Assembly (NCBI RefSeq): GCF_001704635.1
Contig: NZ_MAXF01000129.1
Coordinates: forward strand, 1 to 63,315
Origin: Streptomyces sparsogenes
GTDB lineage: Bacteria; Actinomycetota; Actinomycetes; Streptomycetales; Streptomycetaceae
Length of the DNA: 63,315 nt
Direction: 5' to 3'
Positions within the stretch are counted from its first letter, which is position 1, and each line of letters begins with the position of its first letter. The translations under genes and the position numbers were made by a program. A model generated the notes under the pieces. It made no database searches, had not been told where the DNA came from, and saw only the letters and a list, made by a program, of their open reading frames with translations. This document shows, piece by piece, positions 15,669 to 24,251 of this stretch.

Positions 15669-17648
15669 GTGTCAGACGTCCGTGTGATCATCCAACGCGA
15701 TTCCGAGCGGGAAGAGCGCGTGGTGACCACGGGCACCACGGCGGCGGACCTCTTCGACGGCGACCGCTCGATCGTCGCCGCCCGCGTCGCCGGGCAGCTG
15801 AAGGACCTGGCGTACGAGGTCGCCGAGGGCGACGAGGTCGAGCCGGTCGAGATCACCAGCCAGGACGGCCTGGACATCCTGCGCCACTCCACCGCGCATG
15901 TCATGGCGCAGGCCGTGCAGGAGCTCTTCCCGGAGGCCAAGCTCGGCATCGGCCCGCCGATCAAGGACGGGTTCTACTACGACTTCGACGTCGAGACCCC
16001 CTTCCACCCGGACGATCTCAAGCGCATCGAGAAGAAGATGCAGGAGATCATCAAGCGGGGCCAGAAGTTCTCCCGCCGCCCCGTCACGGACGAGGCCGCG
16101 CGTGAGGAGCTGGCGGCGGAGCCGTACAAGCTGGAGCTGATCGGGCTCAAGGGGTCGGCCGCGGATGCCGCCGAGGGCGCGTCCGCCGAGGTCGGCGCCG
16201 GTGAGCTGACCATCTACGACAACCTCGACGCGAAGAGCGGCGAGCTGTGCTGGCGCGACCTGTGCCGGGGGCCGCACCTGCCGACCACCCGGAACATCCC
16301 GGCGTTCAAGCTGATGCGCAGCGCCGCCGCGTACTGGCGGGGCAGTGAGCGCAACCCGCAGCTCCAGCGGATCTACGGCACCGCCTGGCCGACCAAGGAC
16401 GAGCTCAAGGCGTATCTGGACTTCCTGGTCGAGGCCGAGAAGCGCGACCACCGCAAGCTGGGCGCCGAGCTGGACCTGTTCTCCTTCCCCGATGAGCTGG
16501 GCTCGGGCCTGGCGGTGTTCCACCCCAAGGGCGGGATCATCCGCCGGGAGATGGAGGCGTACTCGCGCAAGCGCCACGAGGACGCCGACTACGAGTTCGT
16601 CAACACCCCGCACATCACCAAGGCCAAGCTCTTCGAGACCTCGGGGCACCTGCCGCACTACATGGAGGGCATGTTCCCCCCCATGGAGTTCGAGGGGCAG
16701 GACTACTACCTCAAGGCCATGAACTGCCCGATGCACAACCTGATCTTCAAGGCGCGCGGGCGTTCCTACCGTGAGCTGCCGCTGCGGCTGTTCGAGTTCG
16801 GCACGGTCTACCGGTACGAGAAGTCCGGCGTCGTCCACGGCCTCACCCGGGCCCGCGGCTTCACCCAGGATGACTCGCACATCTACTGCACCCGGGAGCA
16901 GGCGCCCGACGAGCTGGACTCGCTGCTCACCTTTGTGCTGGACCTGCTCCGCGACTACGGCCTGAGCGACTTCTACCTGGAGCTGTCCACCCGGGACGAC
17001 AGCGACAAGTTCATCGGGTCCGACGAGCAGTGGGCCGAGGCCACTGAGATGCTGCGGCAGGCCGCCCAGAAGCAGGGCCTGGAGCTGGTCATGGACCCGG
17101 GCGGCGCGGCCTACTACGGGCCCAAGATCTCGGTCCAGGCGAAGGACGCGATCGGCCGGACCTGGCAGATGTCGACCATCCAGGTGGACTTCAACCAGCC
17201 CGCCCGGTTCGAGCTGGAGTACACCGCGGCGGACGGCTCGCGGCAGCAGCCGATCATGATCCACCGCGCTCTGTTCGGCAGCATCGAGCGCTTCTTCGCG
17301 GTGCTGCTGGAGCACTACGCGGGCGCCTTCCCGGTCTGGCTCGCGCCGGTCCAGGCGGTCGGCATCCCGATCGGCGACAGCCATGTGCCGTACCTGGCGG
17401 AGTTCGCCGCCAAGGCCAAGGCGAAGGGGCTGCGGGTCGAGGTGGACTCGTCCTCGGACCGGATGCAGAAGAAGATCCGCAACGCTCAGCGCGCCAAGAC
17501 TCCGTTCATGGTCATCGCCGGTGACGACGACATGGCGGCCGGAGCGGTCAGCTTCCGCTACCGGGACGGCTCGCAGAAGAACGGCATCCCCATCGACGAG
17601 GCCATCGCTGAGATCGTCGACGCCGTGGAGCGCCGGATCCAGGTGTGA
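15669..17648 (+). CDS. thrS: threonyl-tRNA synthetase
   Basis: 659 aa class II synthetase that charges tRNA-Thr. Order of domains: N-terminal TGS (about 1-60), editing/SAD domain with HSTAHVMAQA (77-86), class II core with motif 1, motif 2 (RYEKSG...TRARGFTQDDSHIY) and motif 3 (HRALFGSIERFF), then the anticodon-binding domain (about 560-659). GTG 15669 has AGGAGA upstream and gives the usual family length. The 191 bp before it contain no T-box or other leader that I can recognise. Confidence 0.97.
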   Translation: MSDVRVIIQRDSEREERVVTTGTTAADLFDGDRSIVAARVAGQLKDLAYEVAEGDEVEPVEITSQDGLDILRHSTAHVMAQAVQELFPEAKLGIGPPIKDGFYYDFDVETPFHPDDLKRIEKKMQEIIKRGQKFSRRPVTDEAAREELAAEPYKLELIGLKGSAADAAEGASAEVGAGELTIYDNLDAKSGELCWRDLCRGPHLPTTRNIPAFKLMRSAAAYWRGSERNPQLQRIYGTAWPTKDELKAYLDFLVEAEKRDHRKLGAELDLFSFPDELGSGLAVFHPKGGIIRREMEAYSRKRHEDADYEFVNTPHITKAKLFETSGHLPHYMEGMFPPMEFEGQDYYLKAMNCPMHNLIFKARGRSYRELPLRLFEFGTVYRYEKSGVVHGLTRARGFTQDDSHIYCTREQAPDELDSLLTFVLDLLRDYGLSDFYLELSTRDDSDKFIGSDEQWAEATEMLRQAAQKQGLELVMDPGGAAYYGPKISVQAKDAIGRTWQMSTIQVDFNQPARFELEYTAADGSRQQPIMIHRALFGSIERFFAVLLEHYAGAFPVWLAPVQAVGIPIGDSHVPYLAEFAAKAKAKGLRVEVDSSSDRMQKKIRNAQRAKTPFMVIAGDDDMAAGAVSFRYRDGSQKNGIPIDEAIAEIVDAVERRIQV

Positions 17649-17649
17649 T

Positions 17650-17739
17650 GTGATCCCCGCTGATGCGGGGGTGATCCGGACCTTTGCCGTGGCCCGCACC
17701 TGCTGACCACGTGCTCTCCACCTCTGTGGGGTTTCGAGG
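17650..17739 (+). CRISPR. solitary type I-E CRISPR-like unit (repeat-spacer-degenerate repeat)
   Basis: A 29-nt sequence at 17650-17678 has the form of Streptomyces/E. coli type I-E repeats: GTG at the 5' end, a CCCCGC-TGAT-GCGGGG dyad and a TGATCCG 3' end. After exactly 32 nt (17679-17710) a second 29-nt sequence, 17711-17739, matches it at 16 positions, including GTG, TC-CC and TG-GGGG. The 61-nt period is that of I-E arrays, whose last repeat is often degenerate. No cas gene is in the window. The dyad could instead be an ordinary hairpin of the thrS 3' end. Confidence 0.45.
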
Positions 17740-17765
17740 GGCGGTCCCGCACGGGGTCGCCCCTC
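17736..17765 (+). terminator. hairpin, probable thrS terminator
   Basis: An 8-bp stem GAGGGGCG / CGCCCCTC with a 14-nt loop lies about 90 bp after the thrS stop. There is no T-run. It overlaps the last 4 bases of the degenerate CRISPR-like repeat. Confidence 0.55.
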
Positions 17766-17805
17766 ACCGCATCCTCCGCCGCCTCGGACGAATATGCTGG
17801 CCCGC

Positions 17806-18354
17806 ATGACGAGTGAGCCGGAGCAGCAGATCGGAGTGGGGACGCCCGACGCGTTCCAGCGCCTGTGGACCCCCCACCGGATGGCGTACATCCAAGGCGA
17901 GAACAAGCCCACCGGCCCGGGTGCCGGGGACGGCTGCCCCTTCTGCTCCATCCCGGAGAAGTCCGACGAGGACGGGCTGATCCTGGCCCGGGGCCGGCAC
18001 GTCTACGCCGTGCTCAACCTGTACCCGTACAACGGCGGACACCTCATGGTGGTCCCCTTCCGGCACGTCGCCGACTACACCGAGCTGGACGCCGACGAGA
18101 CGGTCGAGCTGGCGGAGTTCACCAAGGCCGCCATGGTCGCGCTGCGTACCGCGTCGGGTGCGCACGGCTTCAACATCGGCATGAACCAGGGCGCCACCGC
18201 GGGCGCCGGAATCGCCGCCCACCTCCACCAGCACGTGGTGCCCCGCTGGGGCGGGGACACCAACTTCATGCCCGTCGTCGGTCACACCAAGGTGCTGCCC
18301 CAACTGCTGGCCGACACCCGCCGGATGATCGCCGACGCCTGGCCGCGGCCGTAA
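17806..18354 (+). CDS. HIT domain hydrolase/phosphorylase
   Basis: 182 aa. The histidine triad HLHQHVV and upstream NGGHLMVVPFRH identify a HIT protein of the Ap4A phosphorylase/FHIT-like type. CPFC lies near the N-terminus. The TATGCT hexamer 7 nt before ATG 17806 suggests a leaderless transcript from this ATG; an in-frame ATG 12 bp upstream is the alternative. It probably hydrolyses a dinucleoside polyphosphate or a nucleotide adduct. Confidence 0.88.
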   Translation: MTSEPEQQIGVGTPDAFQRLWTPHRMAYIQGENKPTGPGAGDGCPFCSIPEKSDEDGLILARGRHVYAVLNLYPYNGGHLMVVPFRHVADYTELDADETVELAEFTKAAMVALRTASGAHGFNIGMNQGATAGAGIAAHLHQHVVPRWGGDTNFMPVVGHTKVLPQLLADTRRMIADAWPRP

Positions 18355-18427
18355 CCGGGGCCCGCCCCTCGGGGCAGCCCCGCGCGGCCGACCGAGGTCC
18401 CGGCCGCCCGGCCGGGACCGGCGCCGC

Positions 18428-20083
18428 TCACGCGTCGTAGAGGTCGGCCTTCTTCGGGGCCACGTCCTGCACCTGGCCGCTGAGCGCCAGCGAGCGGCTG
18501 CCGAAGCGCTCGGTGTCCACGCCGTGGTGCTTGAGCACGCCGATCGCCGCCTCGTGGACCACGCGCAGCACGGGGGTGGCGGCGCGCAGCGCGTCGTCCG
18601 CCATGAAGCGGTGCCGCCACGGCTTGTCCGCCCAGGCGTGGCGCAGGCCGAACGGCTCGGGCAGGACCAGCTTCCCGCCCAGGTGGTCCAGCAGCGGCGG
18701 GTACCAGGTGAAGGGGGCGCGGACGGCCAGCCGCACCACTTCCTTCGCGTCCACGAGCGGCAGCGGGACCGACTTGGTCTCCCAGAACTTGAAGGTCTTG
18801 CTGACCGTCTTGGAGGGCTTGGAGGGCTTGGTGGTGAACAGGGGGTGCACCGGGCCGAGCGCGTGGCCGGTGACCTCGATCCGCAGCGTCTTGTGCAGCA
18901 GGGTCACCGTGACCAGCAGCGTGATCACCAACTGGCCGTCCCAGAGGACGAACTGCACGCCCAGGTAGTGCCGGTCGCCGGGGCCGAAATGGTTCTCGTC
19001 GCAGATCCTCTGCAGCTCGACGCCCTTTATCTGGAAGCCTTCCTCCTCCGAAGTGCCGCCGCGCGCCACCGACTTGGCGCCCTCCGCGATCGGCGAGACC
19101 ACCCAGTGGCGCACCGAGGGGGTGGGGAAGCCGCCGGTGTGCAGCGGGGTGCGCTCCAGCAGCCGAAGCTGGTCGTGGATCGCGCGTATCACGTCCCAGC
19201 TGCGGAAGGGGTCGATCTCCTTGCCCGGGTCGGCCGACACCAGGTCCTCGGCGAGCTGCCAGCTGCCCCAGCGGGTGCCCATGCCGAGTATGCCCTTGGG
19301 GCCGGCGTAGAAGACGACATTGCTGTACTGCTCGGCGGTGAGCTTGTGCAGCGCCTTGCGCAGGTCCTCGGCCGACTTCTGGCCGGGGTGGTTCGGCACC
19401 GTCTCGGGCACCTTGGCGCCGATCCCGCCGCCCGTGAGGAGGCCTTCCCAGCACTCCCGCAGATGCTTGGCCGTGCGCTCGCTGATCTGCTTGGCCACGT
19501 ACCACCCGACGATGGGGGCGACGACCACGCCGCGCAGATAGATCCCCCAGAAGCCGTGGAAGGGGAGCTTGATCAGGAAGATGGCGGTCAGCACGGCGAG
19601 CCCCACCAGGAAGACGGTGCCCAGCGCCCCCATCCGCTTGTCCTGGGCCCCGGCGATGGTGCGCCGCAGCTGGAAGGCGCCGAGCCACAGCAGCACCCCG
19701 GGGAGGAAGAGCAGCCCGAAGATCACCATGACGGCGGTGAGCCGGGCGTCCCTCGTCTTGCGGATGCGGTTGGCCGCGAGGCAGTGCTCGACCACCGTCT
19801 GCGGCTCCATGCCGAAGGACTGGATCACCTGGCCCCGGCCGCCGCCCAGCATCCGCAGCTGCACCGCGCGCGAGAAGGCCTCGCCCAGGTTGGGCTCGAA
19901 CAGGGAGATCTTCGGTGGCTTGACCTCGGAGACCGTCCACTCCGAGTTGGCGTCGAGCAGCTTGGCCACCGGGCTGTCGCGGTAGGCGGCCGAGGCGAGC
20001 GCCTGCGTCACCTCGGTCTGCCCTGCCGCGCCGGAGAGCGGGACCTGCGCCCCCGGGCTGAAGTCGAATCCGTCCGCCGTCAC
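18428..20083 (-). CDS. large membrane-associated protein of unknown function
   Basis: About 551 aa. Two strongly hydrophobic segments lie around residues 115-185 (VMVIFGLLFLPGVLLWLGAF and VFLVGLAVLTAIFLI) with a third nearby. A shorter hydrophobic stretch (about 370-385) sits inside an otherwise soluble C-terminal region. I chose GTG 20083 because GGGGG precedes it by 6 nt; a TTG four codons upstream is possible. No family recognised. It lies directly downstream of the EF-G-like gene on the same strand but after a hairpin, so co-transcription is uncertain. Confidence 0.75.
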   Translation of the reverse strand: MTADGFDFSPGAQVPLSGAAGQTEVTQALASAAYRDSPVAKLLDANSEWTVSEVKPPKISLFEPNLGEAFSRAVQLRMLGGGRGQVIQSFGMEPQTVVEHCLAANRIRKTRDARLTAVMVIFGLLFLPGVLLWLGAFQLRRTIAGAQDKRMGALGTVFLVGLAVLTAIFLIKLPFHGFWGIYLRGVVVAPIVGWYVAKQISERTAKHLRECWEGLLTGGGIGAKVPETVPNHPGQKSAEDLRKALHKLTAEQYSNVVFYAGPKGILGMGTRWGSWQLAEDLVSADPGKEIDPFRSWDVIRAIHDQLRLLERTPLHTGGFPTPSVRHWVVSPIAEGAKSVARGGTSEEEGFQIKGVELQRICDENHFGPGDRHYLGVQFVLWDGQLVITLLVTVTLLHKTLRIEVTGHALGPVHPLFTTKPSKPSKTVSKTFKFWETKSVPLPLVDAKEVVRLAVRAPFTWYPPLLDHLGGKLVLPEPFGLRHAWADKPWRHRFMADDALRAATPVLRVVHEAAIGVLKHHGVDTERFGSRSLALSGQVQDVAPKKADLYDA

Positions 20084-20210
20084 CAACGCCCCCAATACCG
20101 CATGCCGCTTGAGCTGCGACCTCAGCGTATCGGGGGTGTGCCGTCCCTGTCGCCAGGGCGTCGCTCCCTGTGGAAAACCCTCACACCGGGCGCCGCGCCC
20201 CGGTGACGGC

Positions 20211-20239
20211 CGCCCGCCCCACGCGAGTTGGGGCGGGCG
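20211..20239 (-). terminator. hairpin after the EF-G-like gene
   Basis: A 9 to 10-bp stem (GCCCGCCCC / GGGGCGGGC, plus an outer C-G pair) with a 9-nt loop begins 16 bp beyond the stop of the minus-strand EF-G-like gene. It probably limits read-through into the membrane protein gene. Confidence 0.55.
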
Positions 20240-20254
20240 CCCGGCGAACGGGGC

Positions 20255-22456
20255 TCAGGCCTCGGCCTGTTCCCGGATCCGGTCGGCCAGCTGTGCGGGC
20301 ATCGGCTCGTGCCGGGCGTACGAGCGGCTGAACCGCCCGGTGCCGTGCGACAGCGACCGCAGGTCGACCGCGTACCGGCCGATCTCGATCTCCGGCACCT
20401 CGGCCCGGATCAGGGTCTGGCCGCCGCCCGACTGCTCGGTGCCCACGACCCGGCCGCGCCGCCCCGACAGATCACTCATCACCGCCCCGACGTACTCGTC
20501 GGCCACCAGCACCGACACCTCGACCACCGGCTCCAGCAGGTGGATCCGGGTGTCGGCGGCCGCCTCCCGCAGCGCCAGCGCGCCCGCCGTCTGGAAGGCG
20601 GCGTCGGAGGAGTCCACCGAGTGCGCCTTGCCGTCCAGCAGGGTCACCCGCACATCGACCAGGGGATAGCCCGCGGCCACCCCCCGCGCCGCCTGCGCGC
20701 GCACGCCCTTCTCCACCGACGGGATGAACTGCCGGGGCACCGCCCCGCCGACGACCTTGTCCACGAACTCGATGCCGGAGCCCTCGGGCAGCGGCTCCAC
20801 CTCGATCTCGCAGATCGCGTACTGTCCGTGCCCGCCCGACTGCTTGACGTGCCGCCCGCGCCCGGCCGACCTGGCGCCGAACGTCTCGCGCAGCGACACC
20901 CGGTACGGCTCCGCGTCCACCTGCACGCCGTACCGGGAGCGCAGCCGCTCCAGCGCGACGTCCATATGGGCCTCGCCCAGGCACCACAGCACCACCTGGT
21001 GGGTGTCCTGGTTCTGCTCCAGGCGCATCGTCGGGTCCTCGGCGACCAGCCGCCCGAGCCCCTGCGACAGCTTGTCCTCGTCCGCCTTGCTGTGCGCCCG
21101 GATCGCGACGGGCAGCAGCGGATCGGGCATCTCCCAGGGCTCCATGAGCAGCGGCCGGTCCCTGGCCGAGAGGGTGTCCCCGGTCTCGGCACGGCTCAGC
21201 TTGGCCACGCACGCCAGATCGCCCGCGATGGCCTGGTTCAGCATGTGCTGCGCCTTGCCGAAGGGCGTGGTCAGGGCGCCCACCCGCTCGTCCACGTCGT
21301 GGTCCTCGTGGCCGCGGTCCTCCAGCCCGTGCCCGGACACATGCACGGTCTCGTCCGGGCGCAGCGTTCCGGAGAAGACCCGCACCAGCGAGATCCGGCC
21401 GACATACGGGTCCGAGGAGGTCTTGACGACCTCGGCGGCCAGCGGGCCCTCGGGGTCGCAGGTCAGCCGCGGGCAGGGCTTGCCCTCCGGGGTGGTGACG
21501 GTGGGCGCCTCCCGTTCCAGGGGGGTCGGGAAGCCGCCGGTGATCAGCTCGAGCAGCTCGGTGGTGCCCAAGCCCTGCTTGGAGCCCTCGGCGGCGGGCG
21601 CCGCCGCCAGCACCGGGTGGAAGGAGCCGCGTGCCACGGCCTTCTCCAGGTCCCCGATGAGCGTCTTGAGGTCGATCTCCTCGCCGCCGAGGTAGCGGTC
21701 CATGAGGGTCTCGTCCTCGCTCTCGGAGATGATCCCCTCGATCAGCCGGTTGCGGGCCTCCTCGATCAGCGGCAGTTGGTCGGGCGAGGGCGCCGCCTCG
21801 GTCCGTACGCCCGAGGCGTAGTCGTACACCCGCTGCGAGAGCAGGCCGATCAGGCCGGTCACGGGAGCGTGGCCGTCCGGGGTGGGCTCACCGCGCAGCG
21901 GCAGGTAGAGCGGCAGCACCGCGTCGGGGTCCTCGCCGCCGAAGGTCTCCCGGCACAGCTCCGTCATCTCCTCGAAGGAGGCGCGCGCCGCCTCCAGGTG
22001 CGTGATGACCAGGGCGCGCGGCATCCCGACCGCCGCGCACTCGTCCCACACCATGCGGGTCGCGCCGGCGATGCCCACGGCGTCCTGGGACGCCGAGACG
22101 ACGAAGAGGGCCGCGTCCGCCGCCCGCAGACCGGCCCTCAGCTCCCCGACGAAGTCGGCGTACCCCGGGGTGTCCAGTAGGTTGATCTTCACCCCGCCCC
22201 ATGCGACGGGGACGAGGGACAGCTGGACCGAGCGCTGCTGCCGGTGCTCGATCTCGTCGTAGTCGGACAGACAGCCCCCGTCCTCGACCCGGCCCGGCCG
22301 GTTGATCGCTCCGGTCGCCAGCGCGAGGGCCTCCACCAGCGTCGTCTTTCCGGACCCGCTGTGGCCGACCAGCACCACGTTCCGCACGGAGCTGGGCCGG
22401 TCGGCCGTCGCTGCCCTGCCGGCGGCCCCTGATTGCGTGCTCGTCTTGTCGCCCAT
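20255..22456 (-). CDS. elongation factor G-like GTPase (EF-G2 type)
   Basis: 733 aa with the EF-G domain plan. G1 is GHSGSGKT (31-38) and G3 is DTPGY (95-99). Domains II to V follow, with QSGGHGQYA and the C-terminal SYARHEPMPAQLADRI. The G4 position reads THLE (152-155) instead of NKxD, the guanine-specificity motif, so nucleotide recognition must differ from true EF-G. ATG 22456 has GGAGGCGAG upstream. Such EF-G-like paralogues are widespread in actinobacteria and their role is unclear; ribosome translocation should not be assumed. The canonical fusA is not in the window. Confidence 0.88.
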   Translation of the reverse strand: MGDKTSTQSGAAGRAATADRPSSVRNVVLVGHSGSGKTTLVEALALATGAINRPGRVEDGGCLSDYDEIEHRQQRSVQLSLVPVAWGGVKINLLDTPGYADFVGELRAGLRAADAALFVVSASQDAVGIAGATRMVWDECAAVGMPRALVITHLEAARASFEEMTELCRETFGGEDPDAVLPLYLPLRGEPTPDGHAPVTGLIGLLSQRVYDYASGVRTEAAPSPDQLPLIEEARNRLIEGIISESEDETLMDRYLGGEEIDLKTLIGDLEKAVARGSFHPVLAAAPAAEGSKQGLGTTELLELITGGFPTPLEREAPTVTTPEGKPCPRLTCDPEGPLAAEVVKTSSDPYVGRISLVRVFSGTLRPDETVHVSGHGLEDRGHEDHDVDERVGALTTPFGKAQHMLNQAIAGDLACVAKLSRAETGDTLSARDRPLLMEPWEMPDPLLPVAIRAHSKADEDKLSQGLGRLVAEDPTMRLEQNQDTHQVVLWCLGEAHMDVALERLRSRYGVQVDAEPYRVSLRETFGARSAGRGRHVKQSGGHGQYAICEIEVEPLPEGSGIEFVDKVVGGAVPRQFIPSVEKGVRAQAARGVAAGYPLVDVRVTLLDGKAHSVDSSDAAFQTAGALALREAAADTRIHLLEPVVEVSVLVADEYVGAVMSDLSGRRGRVVGTEQSGGGQTLIRAEVPEIEIGRYAVDLRSLSHGTGRFSRSYARHEPMPAQLADRIREQAEA

Positions 22457-22647
22457 GTCTCGCCTCCAGGTCGACACCTGCGATACTTCGAGCTTTCCAC
22501 CGAGGTCATGGTGCGTCCATACGTCGCACATCCGGGTGTCTGCCCGCATTGGTCCGAGGCGCGCGCCGCCGCTCCCGGGGCGTGGCTACGATGGGCCAGC
22601 CGGTGGCCTGTTGACCACCCGGCCCGTTTCGACCCCCCGGGAAGGCC

Positions 22648-23316
22648 ATGCTGAACAAGTACGCGCGTGCATTCTTCACGCGTGTTCTCACCCCGTTCGC
22701 CGCCCTGCTCATCCGCCTGGGGGTCAGCCCAGACGCGGTGACCCTCGCCGGGACCGGCGGTGTGGTCGCGGGCGCACTGGTCTTCTATCCGCGGGGCGAG
22801 TTCTTCTGGGGCACCGTCGTCATCACCCTCTTCGTCTTCTCCGACCTGGTCGACGGCAACATGGCGCGGCAGCTCGGGCGCTCGAGCCGCTGGGGCGCGT
22901 TCCTGGACTCCACGCTGGACCGGGTCGCCGACGGCGCGATCTTCGGTGGTCTCGCGCTGTGGTACGCGGGGCGCGGCGACGACAACGCGCTGTGCGCGGT
23001 GACGATCTTCTGCCTGGCCAGCGGCCAGGTCGTGTCGTACACCAAGGCCAGGGGCGAGAGCATCGGGCTGCCGGTCAATGTCAACGGGCTGGTCGAGCGC
23101 GCCGAGCGGCTGGTGATCTCGCTGGTCGCCTGCGGCTTCTCCGGGCTGCACAAGTTCGGCGTGCCGCACATCGAGGTCCTGCTGCCGATCGCCCTGTGGA
23201 TCGTGGCCCTCGGCAGCGCGGTGACCCTGGTGCAGCGCGTGGTGACCGTGCGGCGTGAGGCGGCCGAGGCCGACGCCGCCGACCGGGCGGTGGTCCAGGG
23301 GGGCGAGGGGCGGTGA
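22648..23316 (+). CDS. pgsA: CDP-alcohol phosphatidyltransferase, probable phosphatidylinositol phosphate synthase
   Basis: 222 aa membrane enzyme. The CDP-AP signature is complete: D66-x2-D69-G70-x2-A73-R74-x8-G83-x3-D87-x3-D91, in the segment starting SDLVDGNMARQLG. In actinobacteria this family joins CDP-diacylglycerol with inositol-1-phosphate. The stop overlaps the next start (GTGA). Being coupled to an acyltransferase and PimA strongly supports phosphatidylinositol rather than phosphatidylglycerol synthesis. It acts in the cytoplasmic membrane. Confidence 0.92.
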   Translation: MLNKYARAFFTRVLTPFAALLIRLGVSPDAVTLAGTGGVVAGALVFYPRGEFFWGTVVITLFVFSDLVDGNMARQLGRSSRWGAFLDSTLDRVADGAIFGGLALWYAGRGDDNALCAVTIFCLASGQVVSYTKARGESIGLPVNVNGLVERAERLVISLVACGFSGLHKFGVPHIEVLLPIALWIVALGSAVTLVQRVVTVRREAAEADAADRAVVQGGEGR

Positions 23317-24251
23317 GCGAGAAGCTGGCCGACGCGCTGTACGGGGTCGGCTGGAGCACGGTCAAGAAGCTCCCCGAACCCGTCGCCACGGCGCTCGGCC
23401 GGCGCATCGCCGATGTGGCGTGGAAGCGGCGCGGCAAGGGGGTGCTGCGCCTGGAGTCCAATTACGCCCGCGTCGTCCCGGACGCCTCCGCGCGGCGCCT
23501 GGCCGAGCTGTCCCGGGCCGGGATGCGCTCGTATCTGCGCTACTGGATGGAGTCCTTCCGGCTGCCGGCGTGGAGCGAGCAGCGGGTCCGCGGCGGCTTC
23601 GCCCCCGAGGGCCTGCACCACCTCACCGACGGTCTGGCCAGTGGCCGCGGGGTCGTGCTGGCGCTGCCCCACATGGCCAACTGGGACCTGGCCGGCGCCT
23701 GGGTCACCACCGAGCTCGGGGTGCCGTTCACCACGGTCGCGGAGCGGCTCAAGCCCGAGTCGCTGTACGACCGCTTCGTGGCCTACCGGGAGGGCCTGGG
23801 CATGGAGGTGCTGCCGCACACCGGCGGAAGCGCCTTCGGGACGCTGGCGCGCCGGCTGCGGGAGGGCGGGCTGGTGTGCCTGGTCGCGGACCGGGACCTG
23901 TCGGCGTCGGGCGTCGAGGTGAAGTTCTTCGGAGAGGCGGCCAAGATGCCCGCCGGGCCCGCCATACTGGCGGCGAGGACGGGGGCGCTGCTGCTGCCGG
24001 TCACCCTCTGGTACGACGCGTCCCCGGTGATGCGGGGCCGGGTGCACCCGCCGATCGAGGTCCCCACGGCCGGTACCCGCGCGGAGCAGGCCGCGGCCAT
24101 GACGCAGGAGCTCGCCGACGTGTTCGCCGCGGGGATCGCCGAGCACCCGCAGGACTGGCACATGCTGCAGCGGCTCTGGCTGGCGGATCTCGAACCACGT
24201 CCCGGCGGTGCCGCGGACGCCGACGACAGCTCCGGAACGGAGAAACGGTGA
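23313..24251 (+). CDS. phosphatidylinositol mannoside acyltransferase (LpxL/HtrB-like)
   Basis: 312 aa. The LPLAT HX4D motif is seen in LPHMANWDLAG, with further HtrB-type blocks around residues 195-235 (CLVADRDLSASG, AGPAILAARTGA). The enzyme class acylates the mannose of phosphatidylinositol mannosides on the inner membrane leaflet. GTG overlaps the PgsA stop, and its own stop overlaps the pimA start (GTGA), giving a tightly coupled three-gene set. Confidence 0.9.
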   Translation: MSEKLADALYGVGWSTVKKLPEPVATALGRRIADVAWKRRGKGVLRLESNYARVVPDASARRLAELSRAGMRSYLRYWMESFRLPAWSEQRVRGGFAPEGLHHLTDGLASGRGVVLALPHMANWDLAGAWVTTELGVPFTTVAERLKPESLYDRFVAYREGLGMEVLPHTGGSAFGTLARRLREGGLVCLVADRDLSASGVEVKFFGEAAKMPAGPAILAARTGALLLPVTLWYDASPVMRGRVHPPIEVPTAGTRAEQAAAMTQELADVFAAGIAEHPQDWHMLQRLWLADLEPRPGGAADADDSSGTEKR

